In this document: positions 6,513-14,654 of the stretch, piece by piece
Layout of the letters: each line of letters starts with the position of its first letter
Numbering within the stretch: position 1 is the first letter of the stretch
Virus record (IMG/VR): IMGVR_UViG_3300020183_000526
Span: 1 to 21,719 of that record
Direction: 5' to 3' (one strand)
DNA: 21,719 nucleotides
From: a virus
Program-made: the position numbers and the translations under genes
Notes under the pieces: generated by a model
Told to the model about the DNA's origin: nothing
Seen by the model: only the letters and a program-made list of their open reading frames with translations
The model's database searches: none

Positions 6513-7067
6513 TTAAAGAGATTTGATAGTTACTTTTTGGCCGATGTAAGCGCCAAAAAGATCGGCAGGAAAAGCGTTGCCACGCTCGACCTGTTCTTTC
6601 ACCCATGCTTTGAGGGTCATGGGCTCCACCTTTTCCGCTTGCTCGGCCGGGAAGCGTTGCTCACGGAGAAGATCCAGTAGACGAGCGCAGAGCTCGTCTT
6701 CGCCTTTGCCGAATCGGACAGAGACGATGTTCTTGATGATGTCATCGAAGCCGTTGGTGCGCAGCCATGCGAAGGCTTCTGCACGACGGGCCTCGGTGAT
6801 CGAAGCAGAGTAGAAGGGCTTGAGCGTGACCTTGGAGCCGTCTTCCATGTCGAAGCCTTTCATGCCCAGGCTTGTCATGGCCTCGGGCATTGCCTCTTCG
6901 GTCAGTTTGCGGTACTGCTCTTTGCGCTCCTTGACCACGGACTCCATGTCCTCAATTTCTTTTTCCAGTTCCTTGGCCCTACGGGCCATGGCAGAAACAC
7001 TGGCGAGATCGGCATCAGCAACTTTAAGGGCTGCTGCGTCTTGTTCAAACAAATTCGTAAGACTCAT
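6513..7067 (-). CDS. Conserved phage protein of unknown function (coiled-coil N-terminus)
   Basis: 184 residues. After an N-terminal LTNLFEQDA (3-11), matching that of the downstream gene, there is a strongly charged heptad-like helix (about 25-60, RAKELEKEIEDMESVVKERK). Then follow GMKGFDMEDGSKVTLKPFYSA (a short beta hairpin), EAFAWLRTNGFDDIIKNIVSV and a C-terminal DLFGAYIGQKVTIK. This overall pattern recurs in many podovirus replication clusters as a protein of unknown function. The long helix superficially resembles host-nuclease inhibitor Gam, but I would not assign Gam. Start ATG 7067, with AAGGAG eight bases upstream. The gene overlaps the end of the preceding gene by 23 bases, indicating coupled translation. 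Likely soluble and acting with the ssDNA-binding-like protein. Confidence 0.7.
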   Translation of the reverse strand: MSLTNLFEQDAAALKVADADLASVSAMARRAKELEKEIEDMESVVKERKEQYRKLTEEAMPEAMTSLGMKGFDMEDGSKVTLKPFYSASITEARRAEAFAWLRTNGFDDIIKNIVSVRFGKGEDELCARLLDLLREQRFPAEQAEKVEPMTLKAWVKEQVERGNAFPADLFGAYIGQKVTIKSL

Positions 7068-7389
7068 TTATTTCTCCTTTATGAAAGATATCGACCTGCA
7101 ATGGAACGTACAGCTTTTCACGGCGATCCCACTTCAACACTTTGTAGCGCCCGCTGTTCTTGGCCGCAGCCACTGAGCACACAATTCCTATGATCGCTGG
7201 ATCCCCGATGAGAACAAGATAATCCTCATCAGAAAATTTTTCAAGTCGGCGTCGAATCCGTTGTACTGTGGGCACGACGCTAAACAAGACCTGCGCATTA
7301 GGGGGTAGTACTGTGATGATCTCGCCAAACTGCAAAGCTGGGGTGACGTTGTGCTGAGTGGTCTCAGACGTGACGTAGACCTTTGCCAA
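7045..7389 (-). CDS. Small hypothetical phage protein, TTG start
   Basis: 114 residues, function unknown. Visible are two beta-rich parts: a segment with LVLIGDPAIIGIVCSVAA (about 58-75), and YKVLKWDRREKLYVPLQVDI near the C-terminus. Small proteins with this GDP...LKWD pattern occur in phage replication regions without known function. The start is TTG at 7389, preceded by AAAGGAG at good spacing; the nearby ATG in another frame is only two bases from that site. It is the first gene of the leftward operon, immediately downstream of a candidate promoter, and its 3' end overlaps the next gene by 23 bases. Confidence 0.65.
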   Translation of the reverse strand: MAKVYVTSETTQHNVTPALQFGEIITVLPPNAQVLFSVVPTVQRIRRRLEKFSDEDYLVLIGDPAIIGIVCSVAAAKNSGRYKVLKWDRREKLYVPLQVDIFHKGEINESYEFV

Positions 7390-7418
7390 TTCATTCTCCT
7401 TTCTAAAAACGAATTTGC

Positions 7419-7447
7419 ATAGTACACTCTCACTTACGGCAATGCAA
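7419..7447 (-). promoter_or_regulatory. Candidate leftward sigma70-type promoter in the divergent intergenic region
   Basis: Minus strand: TTGCAT (7447-7442), 17-base spacer, TACTAT (7424-7419), placed 29 bases before the TTG start of the replication operon. TTGCAT and ATGCAA flank the spacer symmetrically. A second inverted repeat, CGGCA-N7-TGCCG, lies next to the -35 box and could bind a regulator. The boxes match consensus only partly. No good rightward promoter for the helicase gene was found. Confidence 0.4.
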
Positions 7448-7469
7448 GTGCCGCTAGAAAGAGAGAAAT

Positions 7470-8924
7470 ATGGAAGACAAACATTTAGGGCGTTATCCCT
7501 TTAAAAACAAGCCTTTCCTGCATCAGCAGGCCTATCTACAGCGCTTCTGGAAAGAGCCTGTGGCCGCGCTTTTTGCTGACATGGGCACGGGCAAGAGCTT
7601 CATGTTGATCAACAACACCGCAATGCTCTATGACCAAGGGCATATCAACGCGGCGCTTATCGTCGCACCCAAGGGCGTGTACAGGAACTGGTACAAAGTC
7701 GAATTGCCCAAGCACATGCCTGAGCACGTGGTGTACCGAATGGCTATCTGGAACCCTGCGCCGAGGAAGGCAGAGAAGAAGGCCCTTGATTCGTTGTTCG
7801 AGATCACTGAAGATCTGAAGATCCTGATCATGAACATTGAGGCGTTCTCCACGCCCAAGGGGGCCTCGTATGCGCAGATGTTCCTGCGCAGCCACAAGGC
7901 TTTTTTTGCCGTGGACGAAAGCACGACAATCAAAAACCATTCGGCGCAAAGGACTAAGGCGACGATTAGGGCAGGCAGGCTGGCGAAGTACCGGCGTATT
8001 GCAACCGGGTCACCGGTGACCAAAAGCCCGATGGATCTGTTCTCCCAGTGTGAGTTTTTAAGCCCAGAATGCCTTGGAATTCACAGTTTTTATGCCTTTC
8101 AGGCCCGATACGCGGTGATGATAGAGCGCTCTGTTGCAACGCACAGTTACAAACAAGTCGTAGGCTATCGACATCTGGATGAGATTCAAGAAAAACTATC
8201 ACGCTTTAGTTTTCGGGTGCGCAAAGAGGAGTGCTTTGACCTCCCGGACAAGGTCTTTTTAAAGCGCGAGGTGGAGCTCACGCCTGAGCAGAAGCGCGCC
8301 TATGACCAGATGGTGCTGATGGCCCTGGTGACCTTTGAGAAGGGAATGACGACCACGACCAATGCGCTCACGCAGATCATGCGGCTGCAGCAGATCGTCT
8401 GTGGTCATGTGACCTTGGACGGTGGAGAGATCGTCCCGATCAAGAACAACCGGCTCGATGAGTTGCTGTCTGCGGTGGAGGAACTGGACGGCAAGATCAT
8501 CATCTGGGCGCACTTTAGGCATGACATCGAGGCGATCAAGCTGGCCCTGCAAAAGGCCCACGGGATGAACTCTGTGGCTACCTACTTTGGTGATACAAAG
8601 GCCGAGGAAAGGTCCGAGATTGTGGATCGTTTTTCTGATGAAAACAGCGAGTTAAGATTTTTTGTTGGGCAGCCCAGGACGGGTGGGTACGGATTAACCC
8701 TAACGGCGGCGCATACAATGATCTACTACAGCAACGGCTATGACCTGGAAGTGCGGCTGCAGTCAGAGGCGCGCATTGACCGCTATGGCCAGACCAACAA
8801 AATGACATATATCGACCTATTTACACCCAATACGGTGGACGAAAAGATCGTCGATGCGCTGCTGGAAAAGATGAACATCGCCAACACCATCCTGCAAGAG
8901 GATCCAAAGGAGTGGATTAAATGA
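7470..8924 (+). CDS. Snf2-family SF2 DNA helicase/translocase
   Basis: 484-residue ATP-dependent DNA translocase of the compact phage Snf2 type. Motif I is ADMGTGKS (36-43), motif Ia is ALIVAPKGVYRNW (62-74), motif II is DEST (149-152, followed by TIKN), motif III is ATGSP (178-182), and the motif V/VI region is GGYGLTLTAA (405-414) with QSEARIDRYGQ (431-441). Its length is that of a bare helicase core without added DNA-binding or nuclease domains. The Q motif region includes FLHQQAYLQRFW. It is divergent from the replication operon and its stop overlaps the nuclease ATG (ATGA), so the two products are probably made together and may act together in recombination or replication restart. The ribosome site GAGAG is modest. 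Substrate is unknown. Confidence 0.92.
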   Translation: MEDKHLGRYPFKNKPFLHQQAYLQRFWKEPVAALFADMGTGKSFMLINNTAMLYDQGHINAALIVAPKGVYRNWYKVELPKHMPEHVVYRMAIWNPAPRKAEKKALDSLFEITEDLKILIMNIEAFSTPKGASYAQMFLRSHKAFFAVDESTTIKNHSAQRTKATIRAGRLAKYRRIATGSPVTKSPMDLFSQCEFLSPECLGIHSFYAFQARYAVMIERSVATHSYKQVVGYRHLDEIQEKLSRFSFRVRKEECFDLPDKVFLKREVELTPEQKRAYDQMVLMALVTFEKGMTTTTNALTQIMRLQQIVCGHVTLDGGEIVPIKNNRLDELLSAVEELDGKIIIWAHFRHDIEAIKLALQKAHGMNSVATYFGDTKAEERSEIVDRFSDENSELRFFVGQPRTGGYGLTLTAAHTMIYYSNGYDLEVRLQSEARIDRYGQTNKMTYIDLFTPNTVDEKIVDALLEKMNIANTILQEDPKEWIK

Positions 8925-9631
8925 TCGACATGATCCCGATTCGCAAGAAGTACATCTACGAAAAGCTTGAGCGTGTGGATGGCCCGGAGGGGCGGACATA
9001 TGGCGAGCAGAAGCTGCCGAGTGTGACCAGAATCCTGGCCGCGACCAAGGACCAGACTGCCCTTGACGCGTGGGCCGAGAGGATTGGCAAAGACAACGCA
9101 GAGCGGATCAAGACCGAAGCGGCCACCGTGGGCACTCACATGCACATGGTCATGGACCGGATGATCGCGGGGCAGCCCCTCCCTCGCCCCACAAGCTGGC
9201 TCATGACTCGTGGGTATGAGATGGGGTACAGGTTAATAAACACTTACTTCCCTAATCTGCAAGAGATTTGGGGGTCTGAGGTGACGCTCTACTATCCTAA
9301 CAAGTACGCAGGGACGACCGATTTAGTTGGAGTCTATCGAGGGCAGCCAGCGATAGTTGATTTCAAACAGGCCAATAAGCCCAAAAAGCACGAGTGGATT
9401 CAAGATTACTTCCACCAACTGGCCGCGTATGCTCTGGCGCACGACGAAATTCACGGTTCGCACATCGAATTTGGGGCTGTTTTAGTCTCCGTGCAGGACG
9501 GAACTACCCAAGAATTCACCACTACCGGTAGTGAATTCTTGGATTACAAGGCGCAGTGGATGGAGCGGGTGGACGCCTATTGGAGAGGCGATCCGGCGCG
9601 CAGTGTGGCGTCAAACGGGAAAAGTGACTGA
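8921..9631 (+). CDS. PD-(D/E)XK nuclease (phage exonuclease, Cas4/RecB-like fold)
   Basis: 236-residue nuclease. Core motifs: GTHMHMVMD (H73), E120 in WGSEVTLYY, GTTD (D134), VDFKQ (D147, K149) and DYFHQLAAYA with Q166-x3-Y170. This is the order of the RecB/Cas4/lambda-type PD-(D/E)XK families. No four-cysteine Fe-S cluster of the Cas4 type is present. It is coupled to the Snf2 helicase by an ATGA overlap and is the last gene of the rightward unit. Its final 55 bases overlap, on the opposite strand, the end of the 1043-residue virion gene. A large inverted repeat (9508-9542) lies within its 3' part. Probable roles are DNA end resection for recombination or genome maturation (inferred). Confidence 0.88.
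   Translation: MIDMIPIRKKYIYEKLERVDGPEGRTYGEQKLPSVTRILAATKDQTALDAWAERIGKDNAERIKTEAATVGTHMHMVMDRMIAGQPLPRPTSWLMTRGYEMGYRLINTYFPNLQEIWGSEVTLYYPNKYAGTTDLVGVYRGQPAIVDFKQANKPKKHEWIQDYFHQLAAYALAHDEIHGSHIEFGAVLVSVQDGTTQEFTTTGSEFLDYKAQWMERVDAYWRGDPARSVASNGKSD
9508..9542. repeat. Large inverted repeat (16-base arms, 3-base bulge) near the convergent junction
   Basis: Arms CCAAGAATTCAC-TACC and GGTAGTGAATTCTTGG are perfectly complementary except for an extra CAC in the left arm, with no spacer at the centre. It lies in the nuclease coding sequence and, on the minus strand, starts 35 bases after the stop of the late operon. No T-tract follows in either direction. It could halt or stabilise late transcripts, or be a protein-binding site. 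Confidence 0.75.
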
Positions 9632-12600
9632 AGCATCTGCCTGCTCGTGGGCGGTTGTCCAGGAGCTCCGGGCATTGGTGGCGCAGCAGGAACCCTGGGC
9701 CCTGGGCCCTGAGGCCTGACACTCGGCGCACTGCTCAATCCCGGCACTCCCGTTGTGGGGGGAGCAGCGGGGAGTTGGCGTAGCAACTGAGAAGCAGGTG
9801 CCCCGGTGATGGGAGTAGTGGGGACTGTTTCTTCAGGGGGCTCATCGTAGGCGGCATAGTTGTACCCTGCGGCGAACAGATAGCCCCCAAGTTGTCGTGC
9901 CATACCCCTTTGGCGACCAGCAATCGGAGGGGCTTTTTCGAGGAGCATGGCCATGAGCTTTGGGTCTTGCGTGGCGTCTTCGATCATCCGGGTCATGGAA
10001 AGGCGTGGAATCTTGTCAAAGATTGAGCGCATGAAGCGAGAACCGGCCGAAGCAGCGATCAGGGACCCAGGGCCGCCTGGGGCGATTTTCCCGGCTCCTG
10101 CAGAACCTATCACTCGAAGAGCGAGATCTGTGAGAGGCGAAGTTACGCCGATGATCTCGTCCATGTTCTCGCGGCTACCGCTTTTTAAGGCATCCTCAAT
10201 GCGCCTCATTGGCGTGATAAGGCGCCGAAGATTTTTCTCTTCTGACAAGCTCATCAACCCCTGGCTGCGCATGACCTTAACGATGGAAGGCTGATTAGGG
10301 GCAAGTGGTGTAAATAGAACCCGTTCCAAAACCTCAGGGCTCATGGTCCCAGTACGGTTTGTTGCCGCGTTGAATGCGTAGTCATAGATGGAAGATTTAA
10401 GACCGGCAACCGCTTCTGGGCCGCCTTTTTGGGCGATCTTCACAAGGTTGTTCATGCTCTTAAGCGGGAAACGACTTCTCAGGGCATCAGAAACAGCCAT
10501 CGAAGCGTTCTCAAACTCCAGCAACTGAGCAAACCGCTGTTGGTTGCGCACCGCACGGTTGACTGCGCTGTTGGGATCGCCAAGGAGCTTGAGGGCGTTT
10601 TCGGCTACGGCCGCGTTTTCCAGATCAGGCGTGATGCCCATGCGATCCAACATTGGCTTGTTTTGCGCGGCCCACCGGGTAAGCCCAGTTACATTCAGCC
10701 TGCCCGTGTTAAGGTCCACATAGTTAGACGCAATTAACCGCAGTGCCCTTGTCTGAGCATCCGTGGTCGAAGCCACCTGCTCACGCGCAAATGGAAGAAT
10801 ATCCTGCAAGGCCTGAGCTTCTGCGCTGCGTGGGCCAAAGGCCGAGGCCAGATCTCTTTGAGCGCGCTCGAAAAACCCCACCGCCTCTTCAATTTCCTTC
10901 ATGCGAAGAGAAGTGAGATCCGCGTTAGAGGTAAAGGCCCGTGAAACAAGGATCTCTACCGGTAGTCGCTCCGCCCCGGAAGGCGCAGTGCGTTGCATGT
11001 CTCCGGCAAAAGAGCGGGTGAAGACATCGTTAAGAGACTTGGAGTAGGTCCGAGCCTTGTCATAGGCGCGGCTGTCCAGACGGCTGAGCGACTCAAGCGA
11101 TTCTTCTGCAAGGTTGCCATACAGGCTGGCGGCCGAGTTATCGCCCTGAGCGGAGGCTTTTCTTGCCAATTCCAAGAAGTTGCTGCGCATGTTGATGAGA
11201 TCGGTGACCTCGACAGGCTTCAATCCTTTTGGCAAAAACTCAGCAGGCACCGAGCCTTCGTTCAAGAACTGCTCTGTCTGACGGCCCAGCCGGTATCGGC
11301 CGATCATCTGGTCCGTTACTCCCAGATCACGCATCACGCGCTGAACAGACTGAGGCACGAGCTCGTCCACCAAAGACGGCGCAATCTGTGAGATGCGGTC
11401 GATGTAAGACTGGACGAGGTTGTTTGCTCGCACCTTACGGGGCACAAATGTGCCATCAGCCGCAGGACGCAGACTTGCTTTGTAGGCGTTGTTCCAGAGT
11501 TCTTTTTCTACCGTACGAGCCTGCCCTAAGGCCTGCTCGACGTTGCCCTTGATGATCTGCCCGATCTCGTACCGCGCAGCAGGTGTGTCCCTTGTGATAT
11601 TGGCAATCGCCTGGGCGGCGTTGGCATGCGCAATCTCAATGCTGCCTTCCATCAAGCCATCAAAATACTGCGCTTCGAGTTCTGCCGCCTTGCGCAGAGA
11701 CTGTGGATCACCAATGTTGCGCAGGCGCTCAACGATCATTTGATAAGCCTGGAAAGCCTTCTCGCCCTGCTCTTGTGTGGCCGCGCCGTACTTGGCGTGG
11801 TTCCCAGCAAGGGTCTTCTCTATCATGTTGAGGACGGGCACACCCGTCATCTGTCCGGCCGTGGGTTTGACACCGGGCGGAAGAGTTTGTTTTAGGGCTT
11901 TGATGATCTCGTCTGGATCCTCGCCTGCTTCGATTAGTGCAGCACGAAGGACACCGCCCGTCCGTGCCTCCCTAGTGCCCTGGGAGAACTGCCCAGCCAA
12001 GTTTCCAAGAAAGTCGGTGGTACTGGAAGATACGTTGACTAGTAGTTTTACGGGAGAGAACAAAACTGCTCCACCCACTAATTCTGCCCCCAGGCGAACC
12101 CCAGGCTGACCCGGAGCATAGGCCTCTGCCATGCCCCCAGCGATTCCGGCTCCCGTTGAACCAATTGTCTGGTTTATCAAAAAAGATTTTGGCTGCTCTC
12201 GTGCCGATTTTCCAAATCCCGACAAGAAACGAGAAACCATATTTCCAGACATCTGTGGGATGCCAAAGGCAACAGGAGCAAAGGCCATAGACATACCAAA
12301 TGTCTTACCACCTTCACGATACGGAGCCAAATCCTCGCGAGGAACCCCGGGAAATAGGTCCCCCAAAGGCTCAGAAGCCAAAAAGCCCGCAGTCAGGCCG
12401 CCCAAAAAGCCTACTGTTCCGCCAACAACAGCACCAGGAGGACCTCCAACTGCTCCACCGGCCAGTGCGCCATACTTACCACCAAGAAGACCACCGCCCA
12501 GCACGGGTAGCCCGGTGACCACCCCTTCTACTGTGCCTACTCCAACCTGTTCAGCCTTTTCTCCCAGCGTGGGATCAGAAAAAAAGTCCCCTTCTGGCAA

Positions 12601-12708
12601 AGGCGGAATGTCAGATTGGAACGCTCCGGTAAAGCCTTCTGGGCTTAATCCAGTTCCTGCGCGCTGAATGTCCGCTTGAATATCTGCTGGGAGTTGATCA
12701 TCTTTCAT
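9577..12708 (-). CDS. Large virion protein, probable internal/ejection protein (1043 aa)
   Basis: Largest gene of the window. The N-terminal part has a Gly-rich hydrophobic stretch (about 56-111, with repeats such as GGGLLGG and GGAVGGPPGAVVGG) and a second hydrophobic region (about 145-215), as in proteins that insert into the host envelope. A long soluble helical middle follows (about 230-900, PTAGQMTG followed by many charged helices), then a Pro/Ala-rich low-complexity tail. This layout and its place at the end of the virion operon fit podovirus internal virion or DNA-ejection proteins, but no catalytic motif (for example a lytic transglycosylase) is seen. ATG 12708 overlaps the upstream stop by one base (TAATG) and has GGAGG upstream. 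Its 3' end overlaps the nuclease gene on the opposite strand by 55 bases. Confidence 0.7.
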   Translation of the reverse strand: MKDDQLPADIQADIQRAGTGLSPEGFTGAFQSDIPPLPEGDFFSDPTLGEKAEQVGVGTVEGVVTGLPVLGGGLLGGKYGALAGGAVGGPPGAVVGGTVGFLGGLTAGFLASEPLGDLFPGVPREDLAPYREGGKTFGMSMAFAPVAFGIPQMSGNMVSRFLSGFGKSAREQPKSFLINQTIGSTGAGIAGGMAEAYAPGQPGVRLGAELVGGAVLFSPVKLLVNVSSSTTDFLGNLAGQFSQGTREARTGGVLRAALIEAGEDPDEIIKALKQTLPPGVKPTAGQMTGVPVLNMIEKTLAGNHAKYGAATQEQGEKAFQAYQMIVERLRNIGDPQSLRKAAELEAQYFDGLMEGSIEIAHANAAQAIANITRDTPAARYEIGQIIKGNVEQALGQARTVEKELWNNAYKASLRPAADGTFVPRKVRANNLVQSYIDRISQIAPSLVDELVPQSVQRVMRDLGVTDQMIGRYRLGRQTEQFLNEGSVPAEFLPKGLKPVEVTDLINMRSNFLELARKASAQGDNSAASLYGNLAEESLESLSRLDSRAYDKARTYSKSLNDVFTRSFAGDMQRTAPSGAERLPVEILVSRAFTSNADLTSLRMKEIEEAVGFFERAQRDLASAFGPRSAEAQALQDILPFAREQVASTTDAQTRALRLIASNYVDLNTGRLNVTGLTRWAAQNKPMLDRMGITPDLENAAVAENALKLLGDPNSAVNRAVRNQQRFAQLLEFENASMAVSDALRSRFPLKSMNNLVKIAQKGGPEAVAGLKSSIYDYAFNAATNRTGTMSPEVLERVLFTPLAPNQPSIVKVMRSQGLMSLSEEKNLRRLITPMRRIEDALKSGSRENMDEIIGVTSPLTDLALRVIGSAGAGKIAPGGPGSLIAASAGSRFMRSIFDKIPRLSMTRMIEDATQDPKLMAMLLEKAPPIAGRQRGMARQLGGYLFAAGYNYAAYDEPPEETVPTTPITGAPASQLLRQLPAAPPTTGVPGLSSAPSVRPQGPGPRVPAAPPMPGAPGQPPTSRQMLQSLFPFDATLRAGSPLQ

Positions 12709-14645
12709 TATTTTCCTCCACGCGTCGCAGAGATCTTACCCTGCCACAAATACTCTGTTCCAGGCGGCAGCTTCGCCGCGTCTTCTTTGGTGTAAATCCG
12801 AACAGGAACACCCAGGGAAGAACGGAACTTTTCAGCCGAAGACAGGAATTCTCTTGCACTTTGGCGAACAGAAGAACTAAGTTTTTCATCAAAAGCCTGT
12901 GACCTAGCTAAGTTAATTTCCTTAGCAATCTCTTCGTCAATCGCAATCAAACGGTCACGATAGGCAGCAGGATCGTCAAAGAACTTCGGCCCAACAGAGT
13001 ACAAGGCCCGCAGGCGCTCTTGCTCAGCCACCGGAGCACGACCACTCTTTAGGAACGCCTCAACCAAGTTTTCAACCTCTTGCTTAGCCAGACTTTGAGC
13101 CTGTGTGATCTCAGGGAATGGAGCACCAAGCCCCGGAATCCCCGATACAGCGCCAGCGGCAACTGCTCCTGGGCCCGTGATCCGTGCGCTTTCACTCCAG
13201 AGCGTCCTTCCAGGAAGCGCTCCAGGTGTTCCGGGAGCTTCGACCGTGGGCCGTGGACCGCGCATACTGGGCGGCAACGAACCTCCACCGACCTGTGCCT
13301 GCGCTGGAGCAGCGCCTGTTCCAGGAGCAGAGGCGCCCGGAGCAGCGACCCCACCTCTTCGTGTCTGTTGCGCTTGTCTAACAAAATCGGGAATAAGAGG
13401 GGGAATTGTTACCTGATAAGGCAGTTTAGTGTCCGGATCTATTCTTGTTTCAAATCGAGGCTGGCTAAGTTTCGTGATCGAAGAGTCAACAAGGTTGGTC
13501 TCGTCCTCATCAGTCTTTCCTGCAGCATACTTAGCCAGGAGTCCTGGTGTGTTGACCACGCGCCATTCCCACGCCCCTTTGCCAAACAAGGAGTCCGTAC
13601 CACCGGCTTTTTTGACGATCTCAACGAAAGTTTTGCGTTGGTTTTCAATCAGCTTTGTATTGGCCTCTTGAATTGTCTGACGCTCTTTTTCGGCCGCCTG
13701 GATGCCTGCAAGTTTCAGTGCACGATCTTCTTTTTCAATGTCTGCCGTGTATTTGCCCACTACTGCAGGCAATGTGCGCACCGCTCCAGCTAGACGAGCA
13801 AGCTGACTGCCGCGCAAAGGACGGCCTTGCTCATCTACGTTTGCAGCATAGCCAAAGGCTCGTTGTCCAAGTTCAAACAACAGCTGTGCCTGGGCAGACT
13901 TTCGATCAGTGCCAAGAATCTCTCCATATTCACGTGCACGTTTTTCTGCCAACGTCCGCAATGCGGGAACACTTTCTGGTCTTCGAGCTAGGTAGTTATA
14001 GACCTCTTGCCTGGACCTTTCAACAAGCTCCGGGGGAAATGAAGCAAAGCCTGAGGACGAGTCTTCTCCTGGGGTCACGCCGTCCTCGTCGGACCCATCT
14101 CTAAAATATTGAACAAGGCCCCCCTGAGCCATTTGCAAAGGAGGTTGACCTACCGGTAGGCCAGCAATACCACCCTCCGGAGGAGGGGGCCCTGGAGGCA
14201 TCATGCCCGGAGGAGGACCTGGGGGCATTCCTGGCGGTGGCCCGGGAGGCATGCCCATTTCAGGGGGCATCATGCCCGGAGGGGGCATTCCCCCCATCGC
14301 GGGAGGTGGTCCGGGAGGCATGGCCCCTGGCATAGGAAGCGAGCCAATACCTTGTTGGGCCAGCACTGGCTGGAGCATGGCAAGAACAGGCTCGGGTGTT
14401 TCGGCGGCAGCGGTGTAGCCGACCAGATCGGCAAGCTCTTCGCGACGCGCATCGATGGAGCGCATGTCCCCACGAAGATTGTTCATCAGAATCTCAGGCG
14501 AATCCGGCGAACGGCCAAGCTCCTCAGCGGACTCGTAATCATCGCCCTCACCTATGTCATCTTCTTCATTCATCATGTCCAGGAACCCCTGCATGATGCC
14601 GACGTTGTCGATGGGCATTTCTTCCATTTGCATGTCTTTTGCCAT
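12708..14645 (-). CDS. Virion-associated protein with a collagen-like Pro-Gly-Met segment (645 aa)
   Basis: Function not recognised. Order of parts: an acidic helical N-terminus (1-100); a low-complexity Pro/Gly/Met segment (104-157) with repeated PPGPPPGM units; the motifs GGIAGLP and MAQGGLVQYF (158-181), which recur in virion proteins of environmental phages; a long charged helical region with coiled-coil potential (about 200-345); a small globular part (DPDTKLPYQVTIPPLIPDF, near 400); and an Ala/Pro/Gly linker before a helical C-terminal domain ending in GTEYLWQGKISATRGGK. It lies between two other large virion proteins, with spacing of 9 bases upstream and overlap of 1 base downstream. 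Start ATG 14645 follows GAGGTAACT. A virion role is inferred from context and from the shared GGIAGL motif. Confidence 0.65.
   Translation of the reverse strand: MAKDMQMEEMPIDNVGIMQGFLDMMNEEDDIGEGDDYESAEELGRSPDSPEILMNNLRGDMRSIDARREELADLVGYTAAAETPEPVLAMLQPVLAQQGIGSLPMPGAMPPGPPPAMGGMPPPGMMPPEMGMPPGPPPGMPPGPPPGMMPPGPPPPEGGIAGLPVGQPPLQMAQGGLVQYFRDGSDEDGVTPGEDSSSGFASFPPELVERSRQEVYNYLARRPESVPALRTLAEKRAREYGEILGTDRKSAQAQLLFELGQRAFGYAANVDEQGRPLRGSQLARLAGAVRTLPAVVGKYTADIEKEDRALKLAGIQAAEKERQTIQEANTKLIENQRKTFVEIVKKAGGTDSLFGKGAWEWRVVNTPGLLAKYAAGKTDEDETNLVDSSITKLSQPRFETRIDPDTKLPYQVTIPPLIPDFVRQAQQTRRGGVAAPGASAPGTGAAPAQAQVGGGSLPPSMRGPRPTVEAPGTPGALPGRTLWSESARITGPGAVAAGAVSGIPGLGAPFPEITQAQSLAKQEVENLVEAFLKSGRAPVAEQERLRALYSVGPKFFDDPAAYRDRLIAIDEEIAKEINLARSQAFDEKLSSSVRQSAREFLSSAEKFRSSLGVPVRIYTKEDAAKLPPGTEYLWQGKISATRGGK
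14175..14336 (-). repeat. Degenerate tandem repeat encoding PPGPPPGM units
   Basis: The G-rich tracts on the plus strand encode residues 104-157 of the 645-residue protein on the minus strand. Units such as PPGPPPGM recur with small variations, giving a collagen-like or polyproline segment. Such DNA can expand or shrink by slippage. Confidence 0.75.
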
Positions 14646-14654
14646 AGTTACCTC

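Noticed and set aside
6513-7067. Mu Gam-like host-nuclease inhibitor
   Set aside because: Only the charged N-terminal helix resembles Gam. The C-terminal half follows a different phage family pattern.
7188-7433. ORF of 81 codons overlapping the small hypothetical gene, with an ATG close to the SD
   Set aside because: The ATG is only two bases from AAAGGAG, and the product has no recognisable pattern. The TTG frame gives a conserved-looking protein with proper spacing.
9693-9710. Short tandem CCCTGGG repeat
   Set aside because: Explained by codons for the Pro/Gly-rich tail of the 1043-residue protein; too short to treat as an element.
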